From assembly GCA_017404505.1 (NCBI GenBank), contig JAFRCE010000008.1, positions 1-64,000 of the forward strand: DNA of 64,000 nucleotides. The letters run 5' to 3'. The translations under genes and the position numbers were made by a program. Position 1 is the stretch's first letter; the number at the start of each line of letters is the position of its first letter. Shown here piece after piece: positions 47,173-55,869 of this stretch. The notes under the pieces were generated by a model. The model ran no database searches. It was given only the letters and a program-made list of their open reading frames with translations, and was not told the origin of the DNA. This DNA is from Solobacterium sp. GTDB lineage: Bacteria; Bacillota_I; Bacilli_A; Erysipelotrichales; Erysipelotrichaceae.

Positions 47173-47919
47173 ATGGAACGACTTCAGAAAGTAATCGCGA
47201 AAGCAGGAATCGCCTCCCGGCGCAAAGCCGAAGAACTGATCCGTACCGGCCACGTCAAAGTGAATGGCGAGACGGTTACCGAGATGGGAGTTCAGGTCGG
47301 ACCGCATGATACGGTCAGTGTTGACGGCAAAGAACTCCGCAGTGAGGAGAAGGTATATTTTCTGCTGAACAAACCGAAGAAAACGATATGTTCTCTGAAG
47401 GACGAGAAGGACCGTCAGACGGTGCTTTCCTGTTTCCCGGATGTCAGTGAGCGGATCTTTCCGATCGGCCGCCTGGACTACGAGACGACCGGCATTCTGA
47501 TTCTGACCAACGACGGCAGTTTCGCCAATCAGATGATGCACCCGAAGTATCATCTGCCCAAGACGTATGAAGTCGCCGTGGACGGTGTGATCACCGACAA
47601 CATGGCGAAAATGCTGAGCCGCGGCATCATGCTGGAAGGAAAGAAAACACTGCCGGCCGACGTCGAGATCCTGCAGCGTTCGGAAAAGAGAAACAAAACC
47701 GTCCTCCATATTACGATCTATGAAGGACGGAACCGTGAAATCAGAAAGATGATGGAGTACTTCAACTGCGATGTGACAAGACTTTGCCGCATCGGCTACG
47801 GCTTTCTGACGCTGGGCAGTCTGAGACAGGGCCAGTACAGGCGTTTACGGCCGTATGAAGTGCGGCGGCTGATCGCCATGAGTGAAAATCAGAACGAAAT
47901 GCCAAGAGAAGAAATCTGA
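47173..47919 (+). CDS. rluB: pseudouridine synthase, RsuA/RluB family
   Basis: The 248-residue protein has an N-terminal S4 RNA-binding domain (RLQKVIAKAGIASRRKAEEL) and the catalytic motif PIGRLDYETTGILILTNDG with the catalytic Asp. The length and sequence fit RluB (23S rRNA, position 2605 region). Its last 31 nt overlap the end of the convergent rqcH, and its terminator lies within rqcH. Confidence 0.9.
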   Translation: MERLQKVIAKAGIASRRKAEELIRTGHVKVNGETVTEMGVQVGPHDTVSVDGKELRSEEKVYFLLNKPKKTICSLKDEKDRQTVLSCFPDVSERIFPIGRLDYETTGILILTNDGSFANQMMHPKYHLPKTYEVAVDGVITDNMAKMLSRGIMLEGKKTLPADVEILQRSEKRNKTVLHITIYEGRNREIRKMMEYFNCDVTRLCRIGYGFLTLGSLRQGQYRRLRPYEVRRLIAMSENQNEMPREEI

Positions 47920-49538
47920 TCGGCATCGGGATCGATGTAGATCATCTTATAGGCACCAAGCTGTACCGTACCCGGTTTCGCACCGGGTATTTTTTTCAGG
48001 TTACGCTGCGGGCAGTAGACGACCGGAACACTGGAGGACTGGCGGCCTTTGGAAAAGAACGCGGCGATGTTGGCGGCGGCGCGCATGGTATTCTCATCGG
48101 GATCTTCGGCGTGGATGACGACATGGGCTCCATGGTAATCCTTGGCATGCAGCCAGATCTCATTACGGCGGGCGATATGCCACGTCAGTTCGTCATTCTG
48201 ATAATTGTTGCGGCCGAAGGAGATGCGGATGCCTTCCGGGGTCGTGATCTCCGTGACGGATGCCTTGCTTTCTTTCTTGCGGCGGCCGCTCTTTTTCTTT
48301 TTCTGATTGTTTTTCAGATAACCGAGACGGATGAGTTCTTCCTGTATTTCGATGGCTGTGTCGTAATCCGCCAGATCCAGCTGTTCGAGCAGACCTTCAA
48401 AGTAACTGATCTCTTCTTCGGTGATCTCGATCTGTTCCTGCAGATAGGTCTGTCCTTTCTTCAGCTTGTTGTAGCGCTGGTAGGCACGGCGGGCATTGCC
48501 TTTGCCATCCAGTCTCGGATCGAGCGGCACTTCGATATCCTGGTCTGTCTCGTAGTCCTGCAGAAGGATCGAACTGGAGCCTTTCGTATCATTGACCTGC
48601 CAGGTGAACAGCAGATCGCCGTATTTCTTCCATTTCTCACAGTCTCTGGCTTCGTCCAGTTCACCGATGAGGCGCGGCAGTTTCTGTTTCAGATGCTTCA
48701 GCTGGCGGTTGACGAAATGATTGATATCACCGCTGACCTGACGGATGCGTTCTTTTTCCTCGCGGCGGAAATAGAGAATGTCAAAACCTTCAAACAGGGG
48801 ATAGCAGACATTGTGACCGCAGCTTTTCAGGGGCAGACAGTGGAAGACCGGTTCCTGCTTATCAGCAGCGATATATAATGAGTCGGATTCTTCGATTTCC
48901 TTCATGATGTCCGCGAAGGTTTCACCGAGACTCATCCGGTATTCGACTTCCTTGGACAGGAAGGGCGAGAAACCGGAAAACTGGGCAGTCAGAGACTTTT
49001 GAGGATCGATCGTATGATCGGTGAACGGATTCTTCTTGTTCTGGGAAGGCGTGAGGGGGTATAACGCGCCGGGATGGATGGTGCGGCGGCTGTTTTCAAA
49101 AGGCGGGATACGCTTGAGGGCGTCAATGATGCGGTTGTCGCTGCTGGCCAGAACGACGTTGGCATACTTGCCCATCAGTTCAATGTAAAGGTACAGCGTT
49201 TCCTCATCGCCCAGATTGTTGCGGCGTAGAATATCCATCCGGCACCAGCGGTCAAGTTCCGCCTGCTCGATGGCGGTGATCATGCCGCCTTCAATGTATT
49301 TCCGCAGCACCATGACAAAATTGCCGGGCTGATAGGGAACCGGATAGGAACGGCTGGTGAACAGCAGCCGGTTGTATACCGAATGACAGGAGATCAGCAG
49401 CTGTTTTTTGCCGCCGGTGCCGTGCGTCTGAAAAAGCAGTTCGGTGCCGGAAACATCCTGGATTTTCTGGATCCGCAATGGCAGAGCCGACCGGATCTGC
49501 GGTATGATTTTACTGAGAAGAATGCCGTCAAGAGCCAT
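47889..49538 (-). CDS. rqcH: NFACT-family ribosome quality control protein RqcH (FbpA-like)
   Basis: The 549-residue protein has NFACT-N at residues 1-about 210, starting MALDGILLSKI. A coiled-coil middle follows (about 270-400), then NFACT-R with ITTPEGIRISFGRNNYQND, WLHAKDYHGAHVVI and FFSKGRQSSSVPVVYC. RqcH recruits tRNA-Ala to stalled large subunits and adds alanine tails; older names call it a fibronectin-binding protein. It is monocistronic, reading toward rluB. Confidence 0.92.
   Translation of the reverse strand: MALDGILLSKIIPQIRSALPLRIQKIQDVSGTELLFQTHGTGGKKQLLISCHSVYNRLLFTSRSYPVPYQPGNFVMVLRKYIEGGMITAIEQAELDRWCRMDILRRNNLGDEETLYLYIELMGKYANVVLASSDNRIIDALKRIPPFENSRRTIHPGALYPLTPSQNKKNPFTDHTIDPQKSLTAQFSGFSPFLSKEVEYRMSLGETFADIMKEIEESDSLYIAADKQEPVFHCLPLKSCGHNVCYPLFEGFDILYFRREEKERIRQVSGDINHFVNRQLKHLKQKLPRLIGELDEARDCEKWKKYGDLLFTWQVNDTKGSSSILLQDYETDQDIEVPLDPRLDGKGNARRAYQRYNKLKKGQTYLQEQIEITEEEISYFEGLLEQLDLADYDTAIEIQEELIRLGYLKNNQKKKKSGRRKKESKASVTEITTPEGIRISFGRNNYQNDELTWHIARRNEIWLHAKDYHGAHVVIHAEDPDENTMRAAANIAAFFSKGRQSSSVPVVYCPQRNLKKIPGAKPGTVQLGAYKMIYIDPDADQISSLGISF
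47969..47996 (+). terminator. rluB terminator embedded in the rqcH coding region
   Basis: TACCCGGT (47969-47976) pairs with ACCGGGTA (47982-47989), loop TTCGC, then seven T residues (47990-47996). It lies 50 nt past the rluB stop, entirely inside rqcH on the opposite strand. Confidence 0.88.
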
Positions 49539-49560
49539 ATGTGTACCTCGTCAGTAAAAC

Positions 49561-49569
49561 ATTATAACA
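49561..49569 (-). promoter_or_regulatory. extended -10 promoter of rqcH
   Basis: Minus-strand TGTTATAAT lies 22 nt before the rqcH start codon. Confidence 0.6.
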
Positions 49570-49572
49570 CCA

Positions 49573-49601
49573 TTGACTCCGACCAACGGTATGTCTATCA
49601 T
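49573..49601 (+). promoter_or_regulatory. gmk promoter
   Basis: TTGACT (49573-49578), 17 bp, TATCAT (49596-49601). It is arranged back to back with the rqcH promoter. Confidence 0.7.
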
Positions 49602-49620
49602 TTACTAAAGAGGGTAGAAA

Positions 49621-50193
49621 ATGAAAAAAGGGTTATTGATCGTTGTGAGCGGACCTTCCGGGGTCGGCAAGGGAACTATTCTGAACAAACTGATGGAAGA
49701 TAAAGAACTGAAACTGGCATATTCCGTCTCCATGACGACAAGGGAAAAGCGTCCGGGAGAAGAGGAGGGTGTCAATTATTACTACGTCTCCAAGGAACAG
49801 TTTGAACAGGCGATCGAAAACGGCGAGATGCTAGAGCATGCCGAGTTCGTCGGAAATTATTACGGAACTCCGTTAAAAGAGGTTGAACGCCTGCGCAGCG
49901 AGGGATATAATGTGGTGCTCGAGATCGAGGTCCAGGGCTGCCGACAGGTACAGGAAAAGGTGAAGAACGCCCTGACGATCTTCATCGTTCCGCCGAACAT
50001 GGAGGAACTGGAGAGAAGGATCCGCGGCCGCAAGACAGAGCCGGAAGAAATCATCCAGCAGCGTCTGGCCAAAGCCGCGACTGAAATGGAGAGCATCGGC
50101 CAGTATAAGTATGTCGTCTGCAACGACGATGTCGATCTGGCTGCCGACATCATGCGTGTCATCATCAAACACTACATGAACAAGGAAAACTGA
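49621..50193 (+). CDS. gmk: guanylate kinase
   Basis: The 190-residue protein has P-loop SGPSGVGKGT, GMP-binding SVSMTTREKRPGE and EGVNYYYVS, and the lid RIRGRKTEPEEII. It converts GMP to GDP. The usual companion rpoZ is not next; a frameshifted unknown gene follows instead. Confidence 0.97.
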   Translation: MKKGLLIVVSGPSGVGKGTILNKLMEDKELKLAYSVSMTTREKRPGEEEGVNYYYVSKEQFEQAIENGEMLEHAEFVGNYYGTPLKEVERLRSEGYNVVLEIEVQGCRQVQEKVKNALTIFIVPPNMEELERRIRGRKTEPEEIIQQRLAKAATEMESIGQYKYVVCNDDVDLAADIMRVIIKHYMNKEN

Positions 50194-50218
50194 ATTAAAC
50201 CGATAGGAAGTATCCGAA

Positions 50219-50516
50219 ATGGAGAAAGACATCCAACAGATCGACGATGCCTTGATGGCAGCAATTTCCGGGGGTACTACCTACCGAACAGACGGAGGAA
50301 ATCGCCAATTATCTGATCGAACACGATCCGGAATTCACTGCGATGATGGCTGACGACTACTATCTCGCAATATATCTGAGACTTAAACACCATGTTCCGG
50401 AAATGACCACTTTCTTTCTCAGACTCAGAGATCCGAACGGATACATTACCGACGGTGGATCTAAACTGGTCAGCCACGAATACATCATGGATCAGCTCAG
50501 AAAGAAACTTGGATAA
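50219..50516 (+). pseudogene. unknown 98-residue protein, interrupted by a one-base frameshift
   Basis: ATG 50219 has TAGGAAG upstream and opens MEKDIQQIDDALMAAISG, but as sequenced it stops at 50351-50353 after 44 codons. Removing one G from the G5 run at 50270-50274 joins it to VLPTEQTEEIANYLIEHD, then YYLAIYLRLKHHVPEM, ending MDQLRKKLG at 50514-50516, just before a terminator. The join restores a mostly helical acidic protein. I do not recognise the family. The gene probably belongs to the gmk operon. Sequencing error, true pseudogene and slippage are all possible. Confidence 0.7.
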
Positions 50517-50519
50517 GGA

Positions 50520-50549
50520 AGACGGCATGCAAAATTGCCGTCTTTTTTC
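50520..50549 (+). terminator. terminator of the gmk operon
   Basis: AGACGGCA (50520-50527) pairs with TGCCGTCT (50536-50543), followed by TTTTTT. Confidence 0.9.
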
Positions 50550-50572
50550 TTTTCCTGTGCCCGCGTGAAATG

Positions 50573-50597
50573 AAAAAGGACCGTCCTTTGACGGTCC
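50573..50597 (-). terminator. terminator of rpsD
   Basis: On the minus strand GGACCGTC pairs with GACGGTCC around AAAG, followed by TTTTTC. Confidence 0.9.
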
Positions 50598-50611
50598 CTG
50601 CATGAAGCAGA

Positions 50612-51214
50612 TTAACGGTTGTAGTATTCAACGATCAGAGCTTCATTGATTTCCTGATTGAGTTCGCTTCTTTCAGGAAGACGTACATATGTGCCTTTTT
50701 TGTTTTCTTTGTCAACTTCGACGAATGCCGGTGTGGAAATGGTTGCTTCCAGAGCATCGTTGACAACTGCCAGGTTGCGGTCTCTTTCTCTCAGAGCGAT
50801 GACGCTGCCCGGTTTGATTTCAGCGGAAGGAATGTCTATCTTCTTGCCGTTGACTTCGATATGTCCGTGGTTGACAAGCTGTCTGGCTGCCGCACGTGTT
50901 CTGGCAAAGCCCATGCGGTATACGAGGTTATCCAGTCTGCTTTCCAGCAGTACCAGGAAGTTGACACCTGCCATACCATCCAGTTTGGATGCCTTGCGGA
51001 ACAGATTTGCGAACTGACGTTCGTTCAGTCCGTACATGTTGCGGACTCTCTGCTTTTCACGCAGCTGAGTGCCGTAGCCGGAGAGCTTGACTCTCTTTGT
51101 CGGGCCATGCTGACCCGGCGCATAAGTTCTTTTCTTGAGTTCTTCACCTGTTTCCAGAACGGAGAAGCTCAGACGTCTGGCTTTTTTCCAGACAGGTCCT
51201 GTGTAACGTGCCAT
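50612..51214 (-). CDS. rpsD: 30S ribosomal protein S4
   Basis: The 200-residue protein starts [19 protein letters not shown] and has the S4 RNA-binding domain ([37 protein letters not shown]). It lacks the N-terminal zinc cysteines of some S4 paralogues. AGGAGG precedes the ATG at 51212-51214. It is transcribed alone, with a long leader, as in other Firmicutes where S4 represses its own translation. Confidence 0.97.
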   Translation of the reverse strand: MARYTGPVWKKARRLSFSVLETGEELKKRTYAPGQHGPTKRVKLSGYGTQLREKQRVRNMYGLNERQFANLFRKASKLDGMAGVNFLVLLESRLDNLVYRMGFARTRAAARQLVNHGHIEVNGKKIDIPSAEIKPGSVIALRERDRNLAVVNDALEATISTPAFVEVDKENKKGTYVRLPERSELNQEINEALIVEYYNR

Positions 51215-51387
51215 GCTTTGTTTCCTCCTAATATAATATAATGGCTGAAAACAATAACAGGTACAGATCACCGGTAAGGGGTGTTGCCGTTAACCTTTTC
51301 ACCTTATGCAGCAGGTTACTGAGGTACAGCCGCTTGTGCCGGCAACGCCTGAGATACCAGCTCTGTATGCTGCCATCATTTAACGCG
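51215..51387 (-). ncRNA. rpsD leader RNA, probable S4 autoregulatory element
   Basis: The rpsD transcript has about 170 untranslated nt. The leader contains paired segments, e.g. GTTGCCGG with CCGGTAAGGGG-side sequences and GTTGCCGGCACAAGCGGC, ending at AGGAGG. In Firmicutes this position carries the S4-binding pseudoknot leader. I infer that identity from place and length; I did not verify the fold. Confidence 0.6.
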
Positions 51388-51393
51388 ATGAAA

Positions 51394-51422
51394 ATTTTAC
51401 CATTTCCTGTTATGCGCGTCAA
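51394..51422 (-). promoter_or_regulatory. rpsD promoter
   Basis: On the minus strand TTGACG (51417-51422), 17 bp, TAAAAT (51394-51399), with TGG making an extended -10. This is a strong promoter, as expected for a ribosomal gene. Confidence 0.82.
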
Positions 51423-51465
51423 TGAAAAGGTGAGTGGATTTCTTTTTCAGTAAGATATGTTTCTG

Positions 51466-51474
51466 TGGTAGAAT
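51466..51474 (+). promoter_or_regulatory. extended -10 promoter of ezrA
   Basis: TGGTAGAAT lies 31 nt before ATG 51506. Confidence 0.5.
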
Positions 51475-51505
51475 ATCATGGATAAGTGAAAGGGGTCTGC
51501 GAGAT

Positions 51506-53236
51506 ATGAACGCTTTTTTAAATTTTATCGGTGATACCAAGACAATTATCGCAATCGCTGTGATCATAGCTGCCCTTGTGATCTGGCTCATTATAAACAG
51601 AGTTTCCACAAAACGGCTTACCAAAGAACTGGCTGATCAGGAGAATCATTACCGGATGATCAAGAACATCCCGTTATCCCTGAAGATGAACAAGGCCGTG
51701 GCAATCAGCCGCGTGGATCTGGATACAGCCGACAAGGTGAATGACGCGCAGGCGGTATTTGACAGGGTACAGGCCGATCTTTCACGGATCTCCGCATCAC
51801 TTTCCGATGCCGAGAATCATATCGCTGACGGCAAACTGAAGTCAGCCCACGAACTGCTTTCCGCCATGGACCGCGACATGCGTGTCGTGGAATCGGATGC
51901 CAAGGGACTGGAAACCAGACTGGACGGCATCCTCGCCAAGGAAACCGCCCAGCGTCAGCAGGTCACGAACATGAAGAACCGTTTCCGTGCCCTCAAGGCA
52001 CAGGCTCAGGAAAACGCGACCCGTCTGTCCTTTGCCTGGCCGATGGTGGAACAGAAAGTTTCCGATACCGAGAAGATGTTCTCGACGTTTGAAGAATGGA
52101 TGTTCTCCAACGACTTTGACAAAGCCAATACGGAACTGGAGAGTATTTCCCGCAGCATCGCGGATCTGGAAGAGCTTCTCGATACCATGCCGGGTCTGAT
52201 CGAAGATGCCCGCGGCGTCATTCCGAAGATGGCCGAACAGCTTCACCACGACTATGCAAAAGCCCGCAAGAACGGCGTCTATCTGAAGCATCTGGAAATT
52301 GAAAAGAACCTGACGGTCATGACCGCGGCTCTGAAAGAAGATCTCCGAAAGCTGAAGAGCGGCAGCACCGAAGGTGTCCGCGATCATCTGGAAGACTACA
52401 AGACACGCATCAACCAGATGACCCGTTCCGTCAAGAAAGAGACGAAAGCCTGCTATGATGTCGGCGTCCTCGCCAAGGAAACCGAAGAGCTGGCTGCCGA
52501 AGTGCAGAAGAATGCCGACTTCGTCAATTCCGTTTATGAAAAGAGTTCTGAGCGTTTCGGCCTCGGTTCTCTGGAAAGTGAACTGAAAGAACTCAATCTG
52601 GAGCTTGAACGTCTGAACGGACAGCTGCCGGAACTGCTCGAAAACGTCACCGGCTATCAGGTACCGGCAACCCAGCTGGCCGCCTCGCTGCGCCTGCTGA
52701 ATACCGACTTCACCAACTGCAACCGTTCCGTCAAGGAAATCAGAAACCGTATCGAAGTTGCCAGCGGTGATGAAGACAGAGCCAGAAAGCAGCTGATCAA
52801 ACTGCAGATCATCATGAACCAGATGCAGGTCAAGATCAGAAAATACAAACTGCCGAACATTTCCGAAACATATGATGAGGATATGAACAAGGCCGGTGAT
52901 TACATTCACCGTCTGGAAAACCTGATCAACGAATCGCCGCTGAATATCCAGCTGCTGAATTCCACGCTGCAGGAAGCGCTGAATTTCATCTATCAGCTTT
53001 ACAACAATGTCAACAACGTTGTCGGTACTGTCGTCATGGTTGAAAACACGATCGTCTTCGGCAACCGCTACCGTTCGACATATGCCGATATCGATTCCGA
53101 GCTGACCCGTTCCGAACTGAGTTTCCGCAACGGTGAATACACCCAGGCTCTGACAACCGCGATTGCCACGATCGAGAAGATCCATCCGGGCAATTACGAA
53201 TCAATGATCAAGGAGAATGCGAAGAGTGCCGCGTAG
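51506..53236 (+). CDS. ezrA: septation ring formation regulator EzrA
   Basis: The 576-residue protein has an N-terminal membrane anchor (TIIAIAVIIAALVIWLIINR) and then spectrin-like coiled-coil repeats to the end, with SAHELLSAMDRDMR near the start and NTVVF-type NTIVFGNRYRS near the C-terminus. EzrA binds FtsZ and cell-wall enzymes at the septum. I chose ATG 51506 (AAAGGGG upstream) over an in-frame ATG at 51434 that lies before the promoter. ezrA followed by a cysteine desulfurase and thiI, beside rpsD, is a conserved order in Bacilli. Confidence 0.88.
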   Translation: MNAFLNFIGDTKTIIAIAVIIAALVIWLIINRVSTKRLTKELADQENHYRMIKNIPLSLKMNKAVAISRVDLDTADKVNDAQAVFDRVQADLSRISASLSDAENHIADGKLKSAHELLSAMDRDMRVVESDAKGLETRLDGILAKETAQRQQVTNMKNRFRALKAQAQENATRLSFAWPMVEQKVSDTEKMFSTFEEWMFSNDFDKANTELESISRSIADLEELLDTMPGLIEDARGVIPKMAEQLHHDYAKARKNGVYLKHLEIEKNLTVMTAALKEDLRKLKSGSTEGVRDHLEDYKTRINQMTRSVKKETKACYDVGVLAKETEELAAEVQKNADFVNSVYEKSSERFGLGSLESELKELNLELERLNGQLPELLENVTGYQVPATQLAASLRLLNTDFTNCNRSVKEIRNRIEVASGDEDRARKQLIKLQIIMNQMQVKIRKYKLPNISETYDEDMNKAGDYIHRLENLINESPLNIQLLNSTLQEALNFIYQLYNNVNNVVGTVVMVENTIVFGNRYRSTYADIDSELTRSELSFRNGEYTQALTTAIATIEKIHPGNYESMIKENAKSAA

Positions 53237-54353
53237 GATTTATTTTGACAATGCCAGCACCACGAATATTCATCCGGAAGTTTTGAAAACCTATGAGGAA
53301 CTGCTTGAACGATTCTATGTCAACAGTGAGTCACTGTATGACGAAGGCAGTGAAATCAGCCGCATGATGGAAAAGGCCCGGGGAGCGATTGCCGGGCTTT
53401 TGGGTGTAAACATGCAGGATATCATTTTCACTTCCGGATCTTCCGAATCGAATACCGCCGCGATCAAAGGCGTCTGTTTTGCCGGCAGCCGGAAACATAT
53501 TCTGACGACGTCCATCGAGCATTCCTCAATCATGAACTGCTGTGCCCAGATGCATGACGTTTTCGGCTACGATGTGACGTATCTGCCGGTGGACGCGAGC
53601 GGCTCTGTCAAGCTGGAAGACGTGAAAAAGGCGCTGCGTGAGGATACCGCCATTGTTTCCGTGATGGCAGTCAACAATGAGACCGGCGCCATCAATCCGA
53701 TCGAGGAAATCGCCGCCTATGTCAAGAAGCATTCACATGCCTATATGCATACCGATCTGACCCAGGCCATCGGCAAGATCCGCATCGATCTGAAGGATGT
53801 CGATCTCGCCTCAATTTCCGCCCATAAGCTGGAAGGACTGAAGGGCAGCGGGATCCTGATCCGCCGCCAGCATGTCCCGTTTGTGCCGCTGATCAACGGC
53901 GGTGAGCAGGAAGAAGGCCTAAGAGGCGGCACGTCAAACGCCTGTGTCAACATGATCTTCGCCAAGACACTGCGGCTGGCCCTTGAAAACGGCAAACGGT
54001 CACACGCCTACGTGGAAAGCCTGAGCCAGAGGCTGAGGGAAGGGCTGCTGAAGATCAAGGGGATCGAGATCAATTCACCGGCGAACGCCGCCTGCGGATT
54101 CATCAATTTCTCCTATGAGAATATTCCCAGTGAAGTCATGCAGAACGCACTGAACCGGCAGGGATTCCAGGTCAGCGCCCGCAGCACCTGCGCTTCCCGT
54201 TCCAACGATCCGAGTTACGTTCTGAAAGCAATGGGCTTCAGCGACCGGCGGGCTTCCTCATGTATCCGTGTCTCACTGGCCAGACAGAACACGGAAGAAG
54301 AAGTGGACCTGTTCCTGAAAGTCCTGAAGGAGATAACCGAACAGTATGGCTAA
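53226..54353 (+). CDS. cysteine desulfurase, ThiI partner (NifZ-like)
   Basis: The 375-residue class V PLP enzyme has YFDNASTTNIHPEV at the N-terminus, PLP-pocket SIEHSSIMN, VNNETGAINP, Schiff-base Lys in ISAHKLEGLKGSG, LRGGTSN and catalytic Cys in ARSTCASRS. It supplies persulfide sulfur; the partner is ThiI encoded next. GTG 53226 is favoured because AAGGAG lies 10 nt upstream, while ATG 53217 is only 1 nt after that site. It overlaps ezrA by 11 nt and thiI by 8 nt. Confidence 0.92.
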   Translation: MPRRIYFDNASTTNIHPEVLKTYEELLERFYVNSESLYDEGSEISRMMEKARGAIAGLLGVNMQDIIFTSGSSESNTAAIKGVCFAGSRKHILTTSIEHSSIMNCCAQMHDVFGYDVTYLPVDASGSVKLEDVKKALREDTAIVSVMAVNNETGAINPIEEIAAYVKKHSHAYMHTDLTQAIGKIRIDLKDVDLASISAHKLEGLKGSGILIRRQHVPFVPLINGGEQEEGLRGGTSNACVNMIFAKTLRLALENGKRSHAYVESLSQRLREGLLKIKGIEINSPANAACGFINFSYENIPSEVMQNALNRQGFQVSARSTCASRSNDPSYVLKAMGFSDRRASSCIRVSLARQNTEEEVDLFLKVLKEITEQYG

Positions 54354-55533
54354 TTATGACACCGTGCTGGTGCGCTTCGGCGAACTGAGCACCAAAGGAA
54401 AAAACCGCAAAGACTTCATCAACCGTCTGTTCCGCAATATTCAGTATATGCTGCGGGATTTCCATGAACTGGAATACCAGAAGGCATACGATCGTATTTA
54501 TATCCGGCTGAACGGAGCGGATCATGAAAAGATCAGAGAAAAGCTGCAGAAGGTATTCGGCATCAGTTCCTTTTCCTTCACGGAAAAAGTTCCGGCCGAC
54601 ATGGAGTCAATCATCAGCGCCTGTGTGCGGATCGCTTCCGAATCGGACGCCAGAACTTTTAAGATGATCACCCGGCGGCATGACAAATCGTTCCCGCTGC
54701 GCTCGGACGACATCAACCGTCAGACAGCTTCCGCCATTCTGAAGAACACCGATCTGAAAGTGGACGTTCACGATCCCGAACTGCCGATCCGCGTGGAAGT
54801 CAGAAGGGAAGCAGCCTATATCACTTCCGAGAAGATTCCCGGCGCGGGCGGTTATCCGGCCGGTATCAACGGCAAGGTTCTGCTGATGCTGTCGGGCGGC
54901 ATCGACTCACCGGTGGCTGCCTACCAGCTGATGAAGCGCGGCCTCAATGTCGAGGCGGTGCATTTCGCCAGTCCGCCGTACACCAGTGAAAACGCCCGTA
55001 ACAAAGTGCTTACCCTGGCCGGTATGGTATCGGAGTACCAGGGAAAGATGAAGGTGCATATCGTCAACTTTACGGACATCCAGCTGAATATCTATAAAAC
55101 AGCCGGCGATCCCTACGCGGTGACACTGATGCGCCGCATGATGTTCCGGCTGGCTGAGAAGATCGCTCAGAAGAATGGCTGTCTGGCTGTCGGCACCGGG
55201 GAAAGCATCGGCCAGGTCGCTTCCCAGACACTGGAAAGCATTGCCTGTATCAATGAAGCGGTACGTATTCCGATCCTGCGGCCGCTGGTCTGCTATGACA
55301 AGCTGGAAATCATCGAGCTTGCCAAGAAGATCGGAACCTATGAAACATCCATCCTTCCTTACGAAGACTGCTGCACAATCTTTGATCCGAAGAATCCGGT
55401 CACGAAGCCGACCGTCGAGAAAGCAGAATACTTCGAAGGAATGTTTGACTGGCAGACGCACCTGGAAACAGCCTGCGAAGAAGCTGAAACGGTTGTCGTA
55501 CAGCCGGAACAGGAAGAGGAATCTTTCCTGTAG
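54346..55533 (+). CDS. thiI: tRNA 4-thiouridine synthase / thiamine thiazole sulfur donor ThiI
   Basis: The 395-residue protein has an N-terminal ferredoxin-like part (VLVRFGELSTKGKNRKDFI), THUMP domain and PP-loop pyrophosphatase motif MLSGGIDSPVAAYQ. CCTIFDPKNPVTKP is near the end. It stops without the C-terminal rhodanese domain of the E. coli enzyme, as in Bacillus, where NifZ delivers sulfur directly. Confidence 0.96.
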   Translation: MANYDTVLVRFGELSTKGKNRKDFINRLFRNIQYMLRDFHELEYQKAYDRIYIRLNGADHEKIREKLQKVFGISSFSFTEKVPADMESIISACVRIASESDARTFKMITRRHDKSFPLRSDDINRQTASAILKNTDLKVDVHDPELPIRVEVRREAAYITSEKIPGAGGYPAGINGKVLLMLSGGIDSPVAAYQLMKRGLNVEAVHFASPPYTSENARNKVLTLAGMVSEYQGKMKVHIVNFTDIQLNIYKTAGDPYAVTLMRRMMFRLAEKIAQKNGCLAVGTGESIGQVASQTLESIACINEAVRIPILRPLVCYDKLEIIELAKKIGTYETSILPYEDCCTIFDPKNPVTKPTVEKAEYFEGMFDWQTHLETACEEAETVVVQPEQEEESFL

Positions 55534-55544
55534 TAGGAGGAGAA

Positions 55545-55784
55545 ATGGCAAAACACAATCCGGAAATCGTAAATCGTCTTGTGCCGGTTGCCGGCAACTG
55601 TGACAAAATTTCGGAAAAGGAGCTGCTTGACGCTCTCAATCCGGTCATTGTCGCGATTGAGAAAGACGACACATATTCCACCCGGGCGAAACTCAAGATT
55701 TTTTCACTTCTGACAATGCTGTGCAATGTCGAAGCGAAGGAGCGCAGAAAATACGTCAGAAAAGTCATGAAGGCCGTCCGCTGA
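55545..55784 (+). CDS. small conserved-looking hypothetical protein
   Basis: The 79-residue basic, helical protein contains MAKHNPEIVNRLVPVAGNC and ends RRKYVRKVMKAVR. No family was recognised. It follows thiI by 11 nt with GTAGGAGGAG and is closed by a terminator, so it is the last gene of the operon that starts at ezrA or the desulfurase. The Arg/Lys-rich tail could bind RNA; that is speculation. Confidence 0.65.
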   Translation: MAKHNPEIVNRLVPVAGNCDKISEKELLDALNPVIVAIEKDDTYSTRAKLKIFSLLTMLCNVEAKERRKYVRKVMKAVR

Positions 55785-55799
55785 AAGACAATCACCGGG

Positions 55800-55831
55800 A
55801 AACAGACACCAACATGTCTGTTTCTTTTTTT
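55800..55831 (+). terminator. terminator after the thiI operon
   Basis: AAACAGACA (55800-55808) pairs with TGTCTGTTT (55815-55823), followed by C and seven T residues. Confidence 0.9.
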
Positions 55832-55869
55832 CTGTTGCAAAACATTTTAAATTCGGTTTTGATGGGAAT

